A stretch of 64,000 nucleotides of DNA from positions 37,458,501-37,522,500 of the forward strand of contig CM074860.1 in NCBI GenBank assembly GCA_037501455.1. Direction: 5' to 3'. Source of the stretch: Lantana camara. Lineage: Eukaryota > Streptophyta > Magnoliopsida > Lamiales > Verbenaceae. This document shows, piece after piece, positions 1 to 11,084 of this stretch. The stretch's first letter is position 1. Each line of letters opens with the position of its first letter. Under the pieces are notes generated by a model. The model did not search any database and was not told the origin of the DNA. It worked only from the letters and a program-made list of their open reading frames with translations. Both the position numbers and the translations under genes were made by a program.

Positions 1-175
1 CTAGCTCTTAGGTACTTTTTCAGCTCCTAAAACACACAGTGTAAAGGTGTAATTACCAGAATACGCCTCTTCCAACAATTATGAAAGAAACTAACCTATT
101 TTAGAGAAATTATGAAAAGAACCCCATGTTATCCATTAATTTTGGAAAATTTGCGAAGTTACCCCAACCTTCACC

Positions 176-183
176 TATAAATA
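176..183 (+). promoter_or_regulatory. TATA box of element A 5' LTR
   Basis: TATAAATA. The same box is at 11096-11103 in the 3' LTR and at 24653-24660 in the related LTR of H. It lies 74-76 nt upstream of the donor-like site in all three, which supports its use as the LTR promoter. Confidence 0.65.
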
Positions 184-247
184 GAGCATGAGAGGCCTTC
201 AAAATGTGCTCATTTACTCCCCTAAAAACCGAGCTCCTGCCACCTTG

Positions 248-257
248 AAAGGTATGT
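248..257 (+). other. Donor-like splice site, element A LTR
   Basis: GAAAG|GTATGT, with the GT at 252-253. The second copy is at 11172-11173 in the 3' LTR. The related H LTR has ATAAG|GTTAGT at the same place (24727). Use as a splice donor is inferred from the consensus and from its position 76 nt after the TATA box. Confidence 0.4.
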
Positions 258-728
258 TTTCTTTTATTTTTTTTTATGTTATAATTAGTTTATTTTATGT
301 TTTAAATTATGTTTTAATTTATTTATTAATTATCCTAGGTTTAGGATTTAATATATGTTTTATTTTATTCATAAATTATGTGATTTAATTTATGTTTTAA
401 ATATTCATGAATTTATGAATTATGTCTCTTATAGTATAGTTTATTATGAAAGTGTTACATAATTTAATTTTATTACAAATTAATTATGTGACAATTATTC
501 TGGCATGTTATGTGTTACATTTTAATTATTTTATGATCATACTTAGGTAATTTAATTATTACATGATTTAATTTAATGTTACATGTTATTTATTGTTACA
601 TAATTAAAGTATAACCTATAGTTTTAAATGTTACATGTTTAATTAATTGTTACATAATTATACTTGACCAATTGATATATGTTATGGTATACATGTATAA
701 TATACGTATACATATTTGATTCCTCTAT

Positions 729-982
729 GTATAAATACGTGTATACTTTCGTATAAATACGAAATATATTTTCAAATAAATACCTATGTACTTTTGTATA
801 AATACCGTATGTATTCTAGTATAAGTACCGCATGTATTCTTGTATAAATACTGTATGTACCCTGTATAGATATAGTATAAATATGGTAGGTATCCCCGTA
901 TAAATACCGTATACATACAGTATAAATATATATATACATACCGTATAAATACCGTATACATATAGTATATATACCGTATACT
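729..982 (+). repeat. Array of GTATAAATAC palindromes, element A 5' LTR
   Basis: Exact GTATAAATAC occurs at 729, 751, 796, 842, 898 and 943, with start spacings of 22, 45, 46, 56 and 45 nt. Variants such as GTATAAGTAC and GTATATATAC lie between them, as do CCGTATAC half sites. The core is GTAT-AA-ATAC, so each unit is a near-perfect dyad. The array begins 477 nt after the donor-like site at 252 and recurs in the 3' LTR and in element H. Confidence 0.85.
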
Positions 983-988
983 TAAATA

Positions 989-1069
989 GTGACCTTTGAC
1001 CATTGACCCTTGACCTTCGACTTTGACCATTGACTTTGACCTTGGTCAAGAATTTTGACTTTCAACCTA
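989..1069 (+). promoter_or_regulatory. W-box (TTGACY) cluster
   Basis: TTGACC and TTGACT recur about every 6-12 nt after the palindrome array, and one copy (GGTCAA) is on the opposite strand. TTGAC[C/T] is the W-box bound by plant WRKY factors. Similar clusters are at 11931-11990 and 25487-25545. The motif density is read directly; WRKY binding is inferred. The cluster is downstream of the TATA box, so it would act from within the transcribed leader. Confidence 0.55.
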
Positions 1070-2938
1070 AATGATCGTTTCGAAGTGACGAATTCAACGG
1101 TCGAAGCCTTTTTCGAAAATTCTCAAAACAGGGGATCAAGGTAGGTTTTAAAGTTCACATTCCTTTTCTAAATGAGATTGTTTTAAGACTCTAAGAATAT
1201 ATCCTTAAGTTCTTGACACGAGCTTTCAATTGAGACTAATCGTTTACTCGAATCCTTTGTTCGAAAAAGAGTATTCCTTGTTCAAGCCTTTTGCTTTCTC
1301 GCAAATGTTATGTTCCATTCTTAGTTAAATGATTCTTCTGTATTAAATGGTATTACTCTCTTATGTACTGCATTTCCTGAATCCTATTATGCCTTCATGC
1401 TTTGATGGTTATTGAATAATTATCATGAAATCTCGCCACATGATATGATATACTTTGATAATGTTTCGTCCTCTACATGTGATATCAATATGTGCTATTG
1501 AATGCCTTGAGGTCATCCCTACTTGCTTATGTGACTATATGGTTTTTGGATAGAAACTTAATCATTCACCACTCACAGGTGAAGTCCGAATTTACTGTGG
1601 CTCTGGTATTATTGCTTAATACCGTTTCTGTAGGTGAGGTTTATACTATTTCAACTGGAAGCATGAATATTCTTATGTATTCAAATGATTTCAAAATCAA
1701 CTCATTCGAGTTCAAAGATTCTTATCTTTCAAGTTAAACGCTTTCCCATTTTGGGGCAAGACTTCAAGTTTAAAGTTAATGAGCTCTGATATATATCGTG
1801 TACACTGCTACACGGTCTTGAATAAAGGTTCAGTCTCCTGAACTCTGTGTGCTTATGCACTTTTGTTATTCTGAATGCAAGCGTTGGAAATTTTGTTATG
1901 TTGGGCCCTGGCGGTATGGTTAAGTAGTAGACCGGGAGGCGTGCGCCAATGGCTACTATGACACTGGCCGCCGTACTGACCTTGGTGATGGTTTAATCGG
2001 AGGTTGGTTACTCCACATCGAAGGTCGGGAGAGGTGGTAAATTCCTCCCATTTTGTTTACGTCACCACGGGGTAGCTCCCTGGGCGCGACAATAAGGGGA
2101 GAAGGGGTGGTACATGTGTATATGGGTGTTGGGGTCTTAAGGGATCTCGATACCAACTTTGTAAATGTTTTTGAGGAGTAAAGGATGGATATAGCCTAGC
2201 TTGCTGGCAACTTTGATTTTAAAGTCTGGTTCATATCTTTAGAAAATATCCCGTACCCTATTCCCCGTTTATAAAGCATATATGAACCAGAACCTCTGAC
2301 GTGTGTGCATGTGTTTGCTTGCTTGAAAATCCTATTCCAAAGTAATGTTTTGAAGTACGATTCTAAAATAAAGTGTTAAAGTAAAGTTCTGAAATTCAGT
2401 TTTAAGTACTTATATTGTTTCAAAAGTCATGCCTCACTTAATCCTTTTGACTAATACCTCCACCCTGTTTTCTGACCTCATGGTTTCAGGTTCAGTGATC
2501 GCTTGTTGGCTGGTATCTTGAAGTATAGGAAATCCTCTGTTGTGCTCCAATGGTCAGGTTCTTCTGAACCATCTTGGACACCACCCTCTTAATGATAACG
2601 TAGTGTTCAATTAGGTATTTATCGATCTAGCCTCTGGTGTCCTTTGTTACTTGTTTTCACTAGTTATATTTTCCCTTGACACTCTATCAAAATATCTCTT
2701 TCAATACTCAATTTCGGTATAGTCCTTGTACTTGACTACTAGCCTCTTTTGTCTCCTCATTTATGTTTCGAAAGTTTTAAATTTCTCATATTTCTGCTGC
2801 AATGTTCCCTTCTAGTACTCTGATCTTGTAATGTTTTTATGCATTCGCCGGCGTGCTTCTTGGGTGCTAGGTCTCGTATCCACTTGAGAGGTACGACGGT
2901 GCCGGGTTGTAGGCCCCTTCGGGGTGCTACTGCTAAGG

Positions 2939-2950
2939 AGGTATCAGAGC
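2939..2950 (+). other. Primer-binding site of element A
   Basis: AGGTATCAGAGC lies 7 nt after the LTR end. It differs at the first base from TGGTATCAGAGC, the complement of the 3' end of plant initiator tRNA-Met that is found intact in E, D, K, B and J. Confidence 0.8.
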
Positions 2951-3869
2951 CCCAGGTTGCGGAAATCTGGGGTTCTTAGAGTCTCACAAGTACTTACGTG
3001 TCTTTAGTGCTTAAGTTGTGATTGATCACTGTTTGGGGCGGCCGACCAGCATGTGATTTGTTACAATTGTAGTACTAAAACCGTTTTTCAATCGAGTCAA
3101 CCGTCTAGTTTTATCAACATCAAAACTCTTGAGTTCTATTGAGTCTTTCAGTACTTTTGGAAAACCATTCGCTCGTTAGAGGCTACGATTTTCAGATTTT
3201 TACCTCCTTCATCGTCTTACTTGTATCTCCAACCTGTGGAAATTTCCTATTTACACTTCCAGCCCGAACGCGCTTCAGGTCCTAGAGCCACTTCAAGATA
3301 CTGACAAGGCCCATTTATAATGTGTTTTATGTGCTAATTGGATACTGATTACTTGAATACTGAACTTTGATGACTTGTTGTTCCCTGTGTTCACAAGTAC
3401 TAGCTAACTGATAATTGATGATCCCTGATATATAAGTGTTACTTGAATATCGCTGATTGAAGAATGGATGTTGATTGGCTTTGGTTCTCCACTTTGATAT
3501 GTACTTGATATTTGTTAATAAGTGCTCTGTGACATGTATACGTGTTTCATGAATATTGCTTCTGTGACATGATGTGCACCATTCCTGACCCACATGCATT
3601 ATATTTTAATTGTTGTTCCTGACTCCCAAAAGTACCTGCTTTGGAACGAAGTGGGAACTCGGATTTCGTTGATATGGCCAGAAGTACGGTACACGCTCTT
3701 AACACGCCAGTTAAGGTTCTATAGCCCTGGCGCCATGCATTCATTACATCAAAGTTATATGTGTGCGTACTTGTTCCTATTGAGTACTTGCTCATGCAAG
3801 CATCATAATAAATCCCTTTTGATATTTGCTTTGTTACCCAATTGGTATATAAACGCATAACTTTATCGG
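2951..3869 (+). other. Decayed leader and gag region of element A
   Basis: By position this should hold the leader and gag. I find no capsid-like or zinc-knuckle sequence in any frame, and no long open frame. The interval is also too short for a full leader, gag and protease, so part has probably been deleted. Confidence 0.5.
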
Positions 3870-6475
3870 GTGTCAATTGCTACTACTCGTCGAATTCTGT
3901 CATGCTATTGGAATGAGATATGGGATCATCCAAGGAAAGGAAAGCTTGGGAAGTAGAAGAAACGAAGTATGTGTTATGGGAAGTGAAACAGTAATCTTCG
4001 TGGGACGACGTAGCCTGTTCTTTGAATAATCAATAAAGATCAATTCTTGTAAGAGAAATGGAGGTGGTCTATGAGTTCTTAAAGGAGTCCTTGGACACCG
4101 AAACTTATTACCTCCAGAGCATAAGTGCGTTAAGACTATATCAGCCATGAGGGAAGTGAGACCACTTTTGAGGAAAACCATAATGAACAACTTCGACTGA
4201 GTACAAGAGAATGGAAGAAGTAACCTATTAAAGTTATAAAATTGAGGTACAACTACCATAACGCGTTGTTGTAGAAAACACTCGCGTTATGCGAAACATC
4301 TAGTTGGTGTAATGATACGAAGAGAAATGAATTCCCTGATAGTAAGAAAAATATGATATCCCCTACCGTTGATCGAGAAGCTATTTGGAAAACTACGAGA
4401 TTCCCGATTATTCTTCAAGTTAGATTTGAATAGGGGCAGCGTGTCCTCAATTGAAGGTCAAAGAAGGATGTTCCAGGACCATTTTCCATATAGAACTAAG
4501 GGCACTCCAATTTCACAAAGATATCGTGGAATTGACTATTATACCTACAATAATTGAGAATGTGTTGGATTTCCAGATTTTATCTTTACAAGTTATCCTG
4601 AGCTCCATTGGCAACATCCTGATGTACTTAATGGCTAAAGATGCATGATTCATATGACAACTAGTATTGGGCACTTCGCTGGAGCACAAGTCAACTACTA
4701 AGTTCAATGAATACAATTTTAGGTAGAAAAGAGAAACACTCTTTGATCATATCACCTCTGGCTCAGGAAGTTGCAGATAAACCTTCAAGGATAGAAACCG
4801 TGATGGATTTGATATTATCATGGAATACATCTAACGTAAAGGCTTCTTACCAGATGGAATATTATAAAGTGTCTCCAAAGAAATTAGGTAAAGATCGGCT
4901 TATGTACCATAAACAACCGTGTTGAAAGAGTAAAAAAGGACCTCCTTACTTTAGTGATGGACAGTTTGCTGGATCACAAGCCATAAGCAAAGTTCAGATA
5001 ATGCAAATCTTAGCTGGAGAAAAAGTCACAATTCTCGGGCGTATCGCAACTGTTTAGGGATTAGTGTGGATCTCTTAAAATTCGAAACAATTGTGAAGTG
5101 GAAACCATCAAGGAATTTCTTTGAAGGAACGGGGGTTATACAGCCTATACAGATGTGTCGAAAGAAGGATGAGATAGCATTTTGGAGCCATATGGAGAAA
5201 TAACAGTGCATACTTCAAGAAAGCTTAAACCACATGAGATCAATTACCCTACACATGACTTGGAGTTACCAGGAATATTTTTCGCTCTTATCAAGTGGAA
5301 GCATTACTTTTATTGGGTTATATTTGAAGTTTTCACAAATCGAAAGAGTTTATGCTATCTTTCATTCACGAGGACCATGACTGGATAATCTGGCACTATC
5401 CTAAGAAGCTAATGTGGTAGTTGATGTACTAAGTTGGAAAGCTAGACTAGCTAACCCATTATACTATCACCACTGAAATAGGAAGGGATGAAAGCGCAAT
5501 CCAATGATGAGTGGATCAAGACATGTTTACATTTCAAGGACAAGGATAACAAGATCAAAGTCCAAAGTTAGTGAAAATGGGATTTTGAGATGTAAAGGCA
5601 GAGTTTGTGTGCCGTCAGTAATTCAAGAAGAAGAATAAGACGAGGCACATGAGACATATTATACGATACATCCTGGAGGGACAAAGATGCATCAAGATCT
5701 CAAGAAACATCTCCGAGGGAATGGAATGGAAAGAGACATAGCTGAAAATGTCAAGAAATGATCAGCTTTTCAAGAGGTTAAAGCAAAATATCCAAAGCCA
5801 GGCGAAAAGTGGTAAACCCGACCAACTCATACTTGGAGATAGATCAAATAACTATGGAATTTGTAACCATCTTACCATGAGACGGAAGAGGACATAACAA
5901 TATAAGGGTCATAGTCTATAGATTGATTAAATCATCACATTTCTTATCAGTTAAGATAGAGAATAAGGATAACTCTTTGGCAAAATGGTATCAAGAGGAG
6001 ATTGTGAGATCTTATGGAGCACCGGCTAATGTAGCGGCTGATAGAGATCCAAAGTTTACACATAATTTCGGCAGAGTATTCCAGAGTTATGGGGAAAAAA
6101 ATAAATAAATAAAACTTAGACTTCATCATAACAGCCCATCCTCAGATAGATGGATAGTCACTAAGGATGATAAAGAGTCTAGAGGACATAATGAAGGTAT
6201 GTACATTAGACTCTCGGGCACCTTGCGGAGTCGTTCTAAGTTTTGGGAATGAAGGAGGTACCGTGGGGATCAAGCTCAACCGATGGTTTAATCCAGATAA
6301 AGATTTTTGGAACTAAAGTTACTTGGTTTGAGATATTGGAAAATCTCCTAACCAAGATCCTGAGGAAAGGACACGACACTTGGAAAGTAGGGTAGGAACC
6401 GAGAAAAGGATACAAGAACATTACCCAAAGTTGTCCCTAGAATGGTTGTGGAATCTGAGGACAGATTCCTTTTAA
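3870..6475 (+). pseudogene. Decayed gypsy pol of element A (protease tail, RT, RNase H, integrase remnants)
   Basis: Broken segments follow the normal gypsy order. At about 4060-4130 is a relic of the protease-RT linker. At 4369-4460 is an RT palm remnant resembling the IEELF-(x)-KLDL stretch. At 5182-5360 is an RNase H remnant ([18 protein letters not shown]). At 5923-6108 is an integrase core remnant containing a DRDPKFT match. The RT catalytic FIDD motif and most of the thumb are not visible. Frames change repeatedly and stop codons are frequent. Just before the PPT the frame at 6442 reads through into the LTR, as in element K. No function is retained. Confidence 0.8.
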
Positions 6476-6486
6476 GGGGGGAAGAT
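6474..6486 (+). other. Polypurine tract of element A
   Basis: AAGGGGGGAAGAT directly precedes the 3' LTR start TGTAACAACCCG. It would prime plus-strand DNA synthesis. Equivalent tracts precede the 3' LTRs of H, B and K. Confidence 0.85.
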
Positions 6487-7381
6487 TGTAACAACCCGTA
6501 TCAGGACCTAGCTGGAACCAGTAAATCAAAGAGGACAAGAATACATTTATATACCTTGGTTCACCTGTACAAATGTTCATGCATTGCATTCTTATGTGAA
6601 CAATGTGCATTCATTAGTCGTATTGTGTTTTAAGGGGTATTTCCTTACCACGAACCAAATTTAGTATTCATTTCCCGAGCCTACCTTGTCCTAGCATCTC
6701 ATTGGAACCCTAGAGGTTCATAACTCATGTTTCCCAGTCATATGAACATGTTTTCCAAGCTTCGAAATCCTTTCTTGATCATTAGGGGGTATTTTGGGAA
6801 TTTTTCTCAAAAGTACTATTCATTTTCCGAACCAGCACTACGCTATTTTATTCGAGAAACCCTAGAGAACCTATACTTATTTTCTTAGAACTTTTCAGTT
6901 CCCTTTTCAATGCTTTGAGGTTTCGTTTATGTGTTAAGAGCAATTTAAGAATTTATTTTCAAATAAATATTTTCGTCGGTAGAATATATTTCCTTCGATA
7001 GAATGATTTAACCCTTGAGATCATCACCATAAAGTTCCTCGATTTTTTCCTACATTTTTGGAAAGCCTTTCGGACCTTCAAATTTTATCCTAGTATTTAT
7101 TTCAAAATTAAATCAATTTTCGAATTCAAGAAAATCCTATTTTCCGGAGCTTGTAACTTTTAAATCGTACGTCCGATTTTGACCCGTGAGTAACCGTTTC
7201 TAAGCTAATTTTATTTCCTAGCTCTTGGGCACTTTTTCAGCTCCTAAAACACACAGTGTAAAGGTGTAATTACCAGAATACCCCTCTTCCAACAATTATT
7301 AAAGAAACTAACCTATTTTAGAGAAATTATGAAAAGAACCCCATGTTATCCATTAATTTTGGAAAAATTGCAAAGTGACCC
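6487..7381 (+). repeat. 3' LTR of element A, first part
   Basis: It begins TGTAACAACCCG after the polypurine tract. From about 7218 it matches the sequence at position 1. It is interrupted at 7382 by solo LTR F, and the target duplication GACCC is at 7377-7381 and 11080-11084. Confidence 0.9.
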
Positions 7382-8284
7382 TATAGCACCCCGCACGTGA
7401 GGCACCACATCCCCCGCACTATGGCTCAACACGAGTAACGAAATGGGAAGTCCGTACCCGTATCAAACCATAACGAACGGGAAACAAACAAAACAACCCT
7501 CCTAAGCTAGGCGGAACTTAGACCCTGCAAATATATCCAACCAACAAAACATAATTCATCGAAAAACTAAAACCCAAACACATACATTGGCCACGGGCCT
7601 GCAGAAATTAAGCACATGAACCACAAGCAGACTTGGGCTCCTCAGGCCTCTTTTTAATTCATAACAAAGTCAGGCAAGGCAATTCAGCAACAAATACATA
7701 AAGATTCAAATTCATAATCCTACAAAGTTGAATCATACACAATTTAAATACATATGCGAGTGCAGCGACTCTACTAACTTAACTTGACCGACTCAAAGAC
7801 TCAACACAACTCCACCTAGCTCGAAACTCCAAAGTCAAACCTGCACACTAAAAGGTTGGGAAGGGAGAGCGTCAGTCTCTAGAAGACTGAGTGAGCAGGA
7901 GCGATACATATATATAAAAACATGTACATGCAAGTCATAAATCTCGAGCAAAGTTTTATTTAAAGTTAGTTCCCAAGAAGGCTAAAAGATTACTAGCAAT
8001 GCCCGGACTTTACAACTAAATCATATTAAATTCATTAAGTTCATAATTCATACATAATCAATAAGGCTTGGCGAGTGAGCGTGCATAATATCCAACCAAA
8101 CTCCGACCGTGTACGACAAATATCATTAATACATTAAATACATGATCATGTAATATATTATAATACACACAAATCATATAACATAATATAAGACATAGTC
8201 GTTTGGGCAATCCGTGTCCCGGCCTTCCGCACGGTGCATAACAATCATAACATAATCATAATCATAACATAATTCCAACCTTCT

Positions 8285-8500
8285 TCCTCCAGGTGGTGGA
8301 CGGGTTAGCAAGACCCGACCACCGGTCCATACATAGGCCAATGGGGGTACATGAATCCCCCAAGGGTACTCAGCTCCCATTCCCCGCTAAACCTCCTAGC
8401 GAGGGCAGGTATCATCGTAAATGTGGTGGGACTAGTACAAGGGATCACCGTCGGCCCTTGCCTCCCCGGATAGCCACTTACACTAAGTCCCTAGGCCCGT
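8285..8500 (-). repeat. Conserved GC-rich block with hairpin, LTR F
   Basis: It contains a hairpin with GGTGG and CCACC outer arms and GGGT/ACCC inner arms (about 8292-8322), then the segment around GATCACCGTCGGCCC. Similar blocks are at 21230-21440 (E), 33880-34110 (C, reverse complement) and 35145-35330 (B). The block stands out from AT-rich surroundings. Its function is unknown. Confidence 0.6.
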
Positions 8501-9498
8501 GCATTCATAATCATATTCATAATCATATTCTCACCAAAACATTTGATTCATAAGAAACATAACATATTTCATAATTCATTCGAAAAGGGTTTACTCGATC
8601 ATAATTTACTCGATGACTCTACTTTGAAAATATCATATATACATATACATAAGGTTTTGGCCAAAGCTTTTTAAATAAGGGTGGTAGGGTTTGATACATA
8701 GCTAAAACAAAAACACCCTCACCTGGAATACCACGAGACATAAAGCATAAGTAATGCGGGTGCCTATTCAAATCGGAAGTCTCCGCCCAGGAAACGAACT
8801 GTACAAGAGAAGGAACAAGGTGTACTCGTGAGAACTGACTCAATATGAGACCACATAGACGCACGGCATGCTATGTACATGATATGAGATATATAAGAAG
8901 CATGAATCATATTATCAGGTTATATAATCGAGTAATTCATTCTAAACGTTCAGTACATGGTGGTTTCATATTCATGTGTTTCATATCTTTCGTAAATCCT
9001 ACCAAATTAATTCAAAGAATTCAAATGAACCATATAATACATAGTATACCATGTATACAATTCATATAAGTTATTAAAAGGGATTAAGATGCCACTTAAG
9101 GTTCAAACATGAAGAATCAAGGCATACATGTATCGTTTAAATTCATTTAATTTCATATCCTTCATATGTCAAGCCAAATCAATCCAAGGATTCCAATTAA
9201 TGAGCATAACACGTCATATAACACGTATACATATCATACAAGTCATAAAATAAAAGGTAGCAAGCAATTAGGGTCCATCTTTAAGAGCAACATTCCATGC
9301 ATGCACACATTGGAAGCATTAATGACATATTGAGCCATAACTCGGAAAATATTCAACGAAAACTTACCAAATTTCACAACACATAAGATAACACATTATA
9401 TGATATGTTAATGAAGTGATTGAACCAAAAACGAGACAACGAAGCCATGCCATTCAGGTTTGAAAACTGAAATTCCATGCAGAAAATGTGAGGGTTGT

Positions 9499-9723
9499 GG
9501 CCGCGACCCATTTCCTTCATGAAATGGTAGCGGCCGCTACCCATGCAAAATTCGGATTTTTGATCAATTTTTCCACAAACTCGAAACATGGCCAAATTAG
9601 GGTGTTGGCCGCGACCAGAAATGCATGCAATTCAGGTCACGGGCGCGACCTGAAGACCTCCAAATGCGTGAGAGGGTCGGGGCCGCTACCATTTTCCTTC
9701 ATGGTTCGATCGCGGCCGCGACC
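9499..9723 (-). repeat. Array of GC-rich palindromes (GGTCGCGGCCGCGACC type), LTR F
   Basis: Full or near-full 16-nt dyads are at 9526-9541 (GGTAGCGGCCGCTACC, perfect), 9635-9650, 9675-9690 and 9708-9723. Half sites GGCCGCGACC are at 9499 and 9607. Most contain a NotI sequence or one near to it. On the LTR's own strand the array starts 444 nt after the donor-like site at 10167. Confidence 0.9.
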
Positions 9724-10161
9724 AACCTGTTACAACAACAAAAATGGAACGAAAACAGAGCAGAACCATACCACCACTTTACCAACATGCTCAGCTATGA
9801 CATGATCTCAAATATGAAATGAAACAACTCCAAAACATCATGCAAACATGCTCTCCAAGTGTTGAAACGTGAGATGAAGGGATGGATGATCATTTCATGA
9901 CTTTTCTTCAAAACTCAATTCATGGAAACTCATGAAACACTTAACGATCATAAAATAAATGATCATTAATGTAAAGAGGAAGTTAAAACAATCATATTCA
10001 TGCTTGGAATCAACCTAAATCATCAAGGAATGAGAGAGATCAACACATGTATCCAAAACCTAACTATCTCTTCTCTTCAGCTATAAACCCATGAAATCAT
10101 GCTCAAAATTGGGGATGAATGGATCAAAATGACTCATATTGAATGTATAACATAACCCTAA

Positions 10162-10171
10162 ACTCACCTTG
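10162..10171 (-). other. Donor-like splice site, LTR F
   Basis: Reads CAAG|GTGAGT on the minus strand, with GT at 10167-10166. The site is in the same LTR position as in B, C, E, G and L. Splicing is inferred. Confidence 0.4.
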
Positions 10172-11084
10172 TGAATTTGATGAAAGATGAAAGAGATTTG
10201 AGCTTGAATCTCCAAGGTTGGGCAAGGTGATGGGATGAAACTGGAGCAGGGACTTGGGCTGATATTTCTCTTATTTGTGAGGCTGGGTTCGGTTGAGGGG
10301 GATAAGGGTCAGATAGTGGGCTTAACTAGGGTTCCATAGCCTCCAACCATGGTTAATTTGGTCAAGGTTTGAAGGAGATATGGCATTCTTAGTGAAGGGT
10401 GGCAGATTTGCATCCGTTCCGGTTTTCGGTTAAATTTCGGGGGTTCAAATGATCTTAGAAAAATATGAGGTTAAGTTTATTGAACCCAAATTTTTTTTAT
10501 GAGTTCAACGGAGTTGACGGAACTCGATTCCGAGTTCCCTAGCTCAAGATATCACATATGGAACCAAGGGTGCGCTAAGTGCCCGTTAGCCCCCGGTTTG
10601 GTTCCAAACATACCAAATAAATTTAAAACGCAAACAAACGAATCTGAAAATGTAAAACGAGCATACTTACACATTCATGACACACATATCTACAATATAT
10701 TAAATTTCCACAAAATTCCGAATTCATTTCAAATAGTAACGGCGCAACTTGTCACGTAAATGCAAATTGACCAAGAATTCATATAGTTTCAAAATTCAAA
10801 TAAAATTATAACGAAATGCATATAATGGAAAATTAATGAAAATTAGAATTAGTAATTAGCAAAAGCGATTAATTAAGTAGTTAAATAATTTAAACGCGCA
10901 ATTAAGGAGCACACAAGTTATTCATATTAATTCTAATTCAATTATTGAATATAATTCAATTAATCATTTAACATTTAAATAAAGAAATTTAAATATAGAA
11001 AACACTTATAGTCAATTAATTCGTGCAAATTAGTAAACACATACGTCATAATAAAATACGAAAAAGTTGGGGCGTTACAGACCC

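Larger units (their letters stand above)
1..2931 (+). repeat. 5' LTR of element A (3' portion)
   Basis: It matches the 3' LTR of the same element, from about 7218 to 7381 and then 11085 to 13511 and 16629 to 16974. It ends in GGGGTGCTAC(T) just before the primer-binding site, with the terminal A changed to T. It contains a TATA box, a donor-like site, a GTATAAATAC palindrome array, a W-box cluster, and a GC-rich block at about 1905-2060 shared with the other gypsy LTRs. No gene lies here; the short tyrosine-rich reading frames at 725-1049 are translations of the palindrome array. Confidence 0.9.
7382..11079 (-). mobile_element. F: solo LTR of a gypsy chromovirus, 3698 bp
   Basis: On the minus strand it starts TGTAACGCCCCAAC at 11079 and ends GGGGTGCTATA at 7382. 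It is flanked by perfect 5-bp duplications GACCC. The terminal CA has become TA at 7382-7383. It is closely related to the LTR of E. It carries the shared GC-rich block at about 8280-8500, a donor-like site at 10167 and a NotI-type palindrome array. There is no primer site, polypurine tract or coding sequence, so it is a solo LTR left by LTR-LTR recombination. The open frames within it are not supported as genes. Confidence 0.9.

Noticed and set aside
725..1049. Tyrosine-rich open frames (also at 11703-12011 and 25113-25538)
   Set aside because: Translations of the GTATAAATAC repeat array on the minus strand; present wherever the array is.
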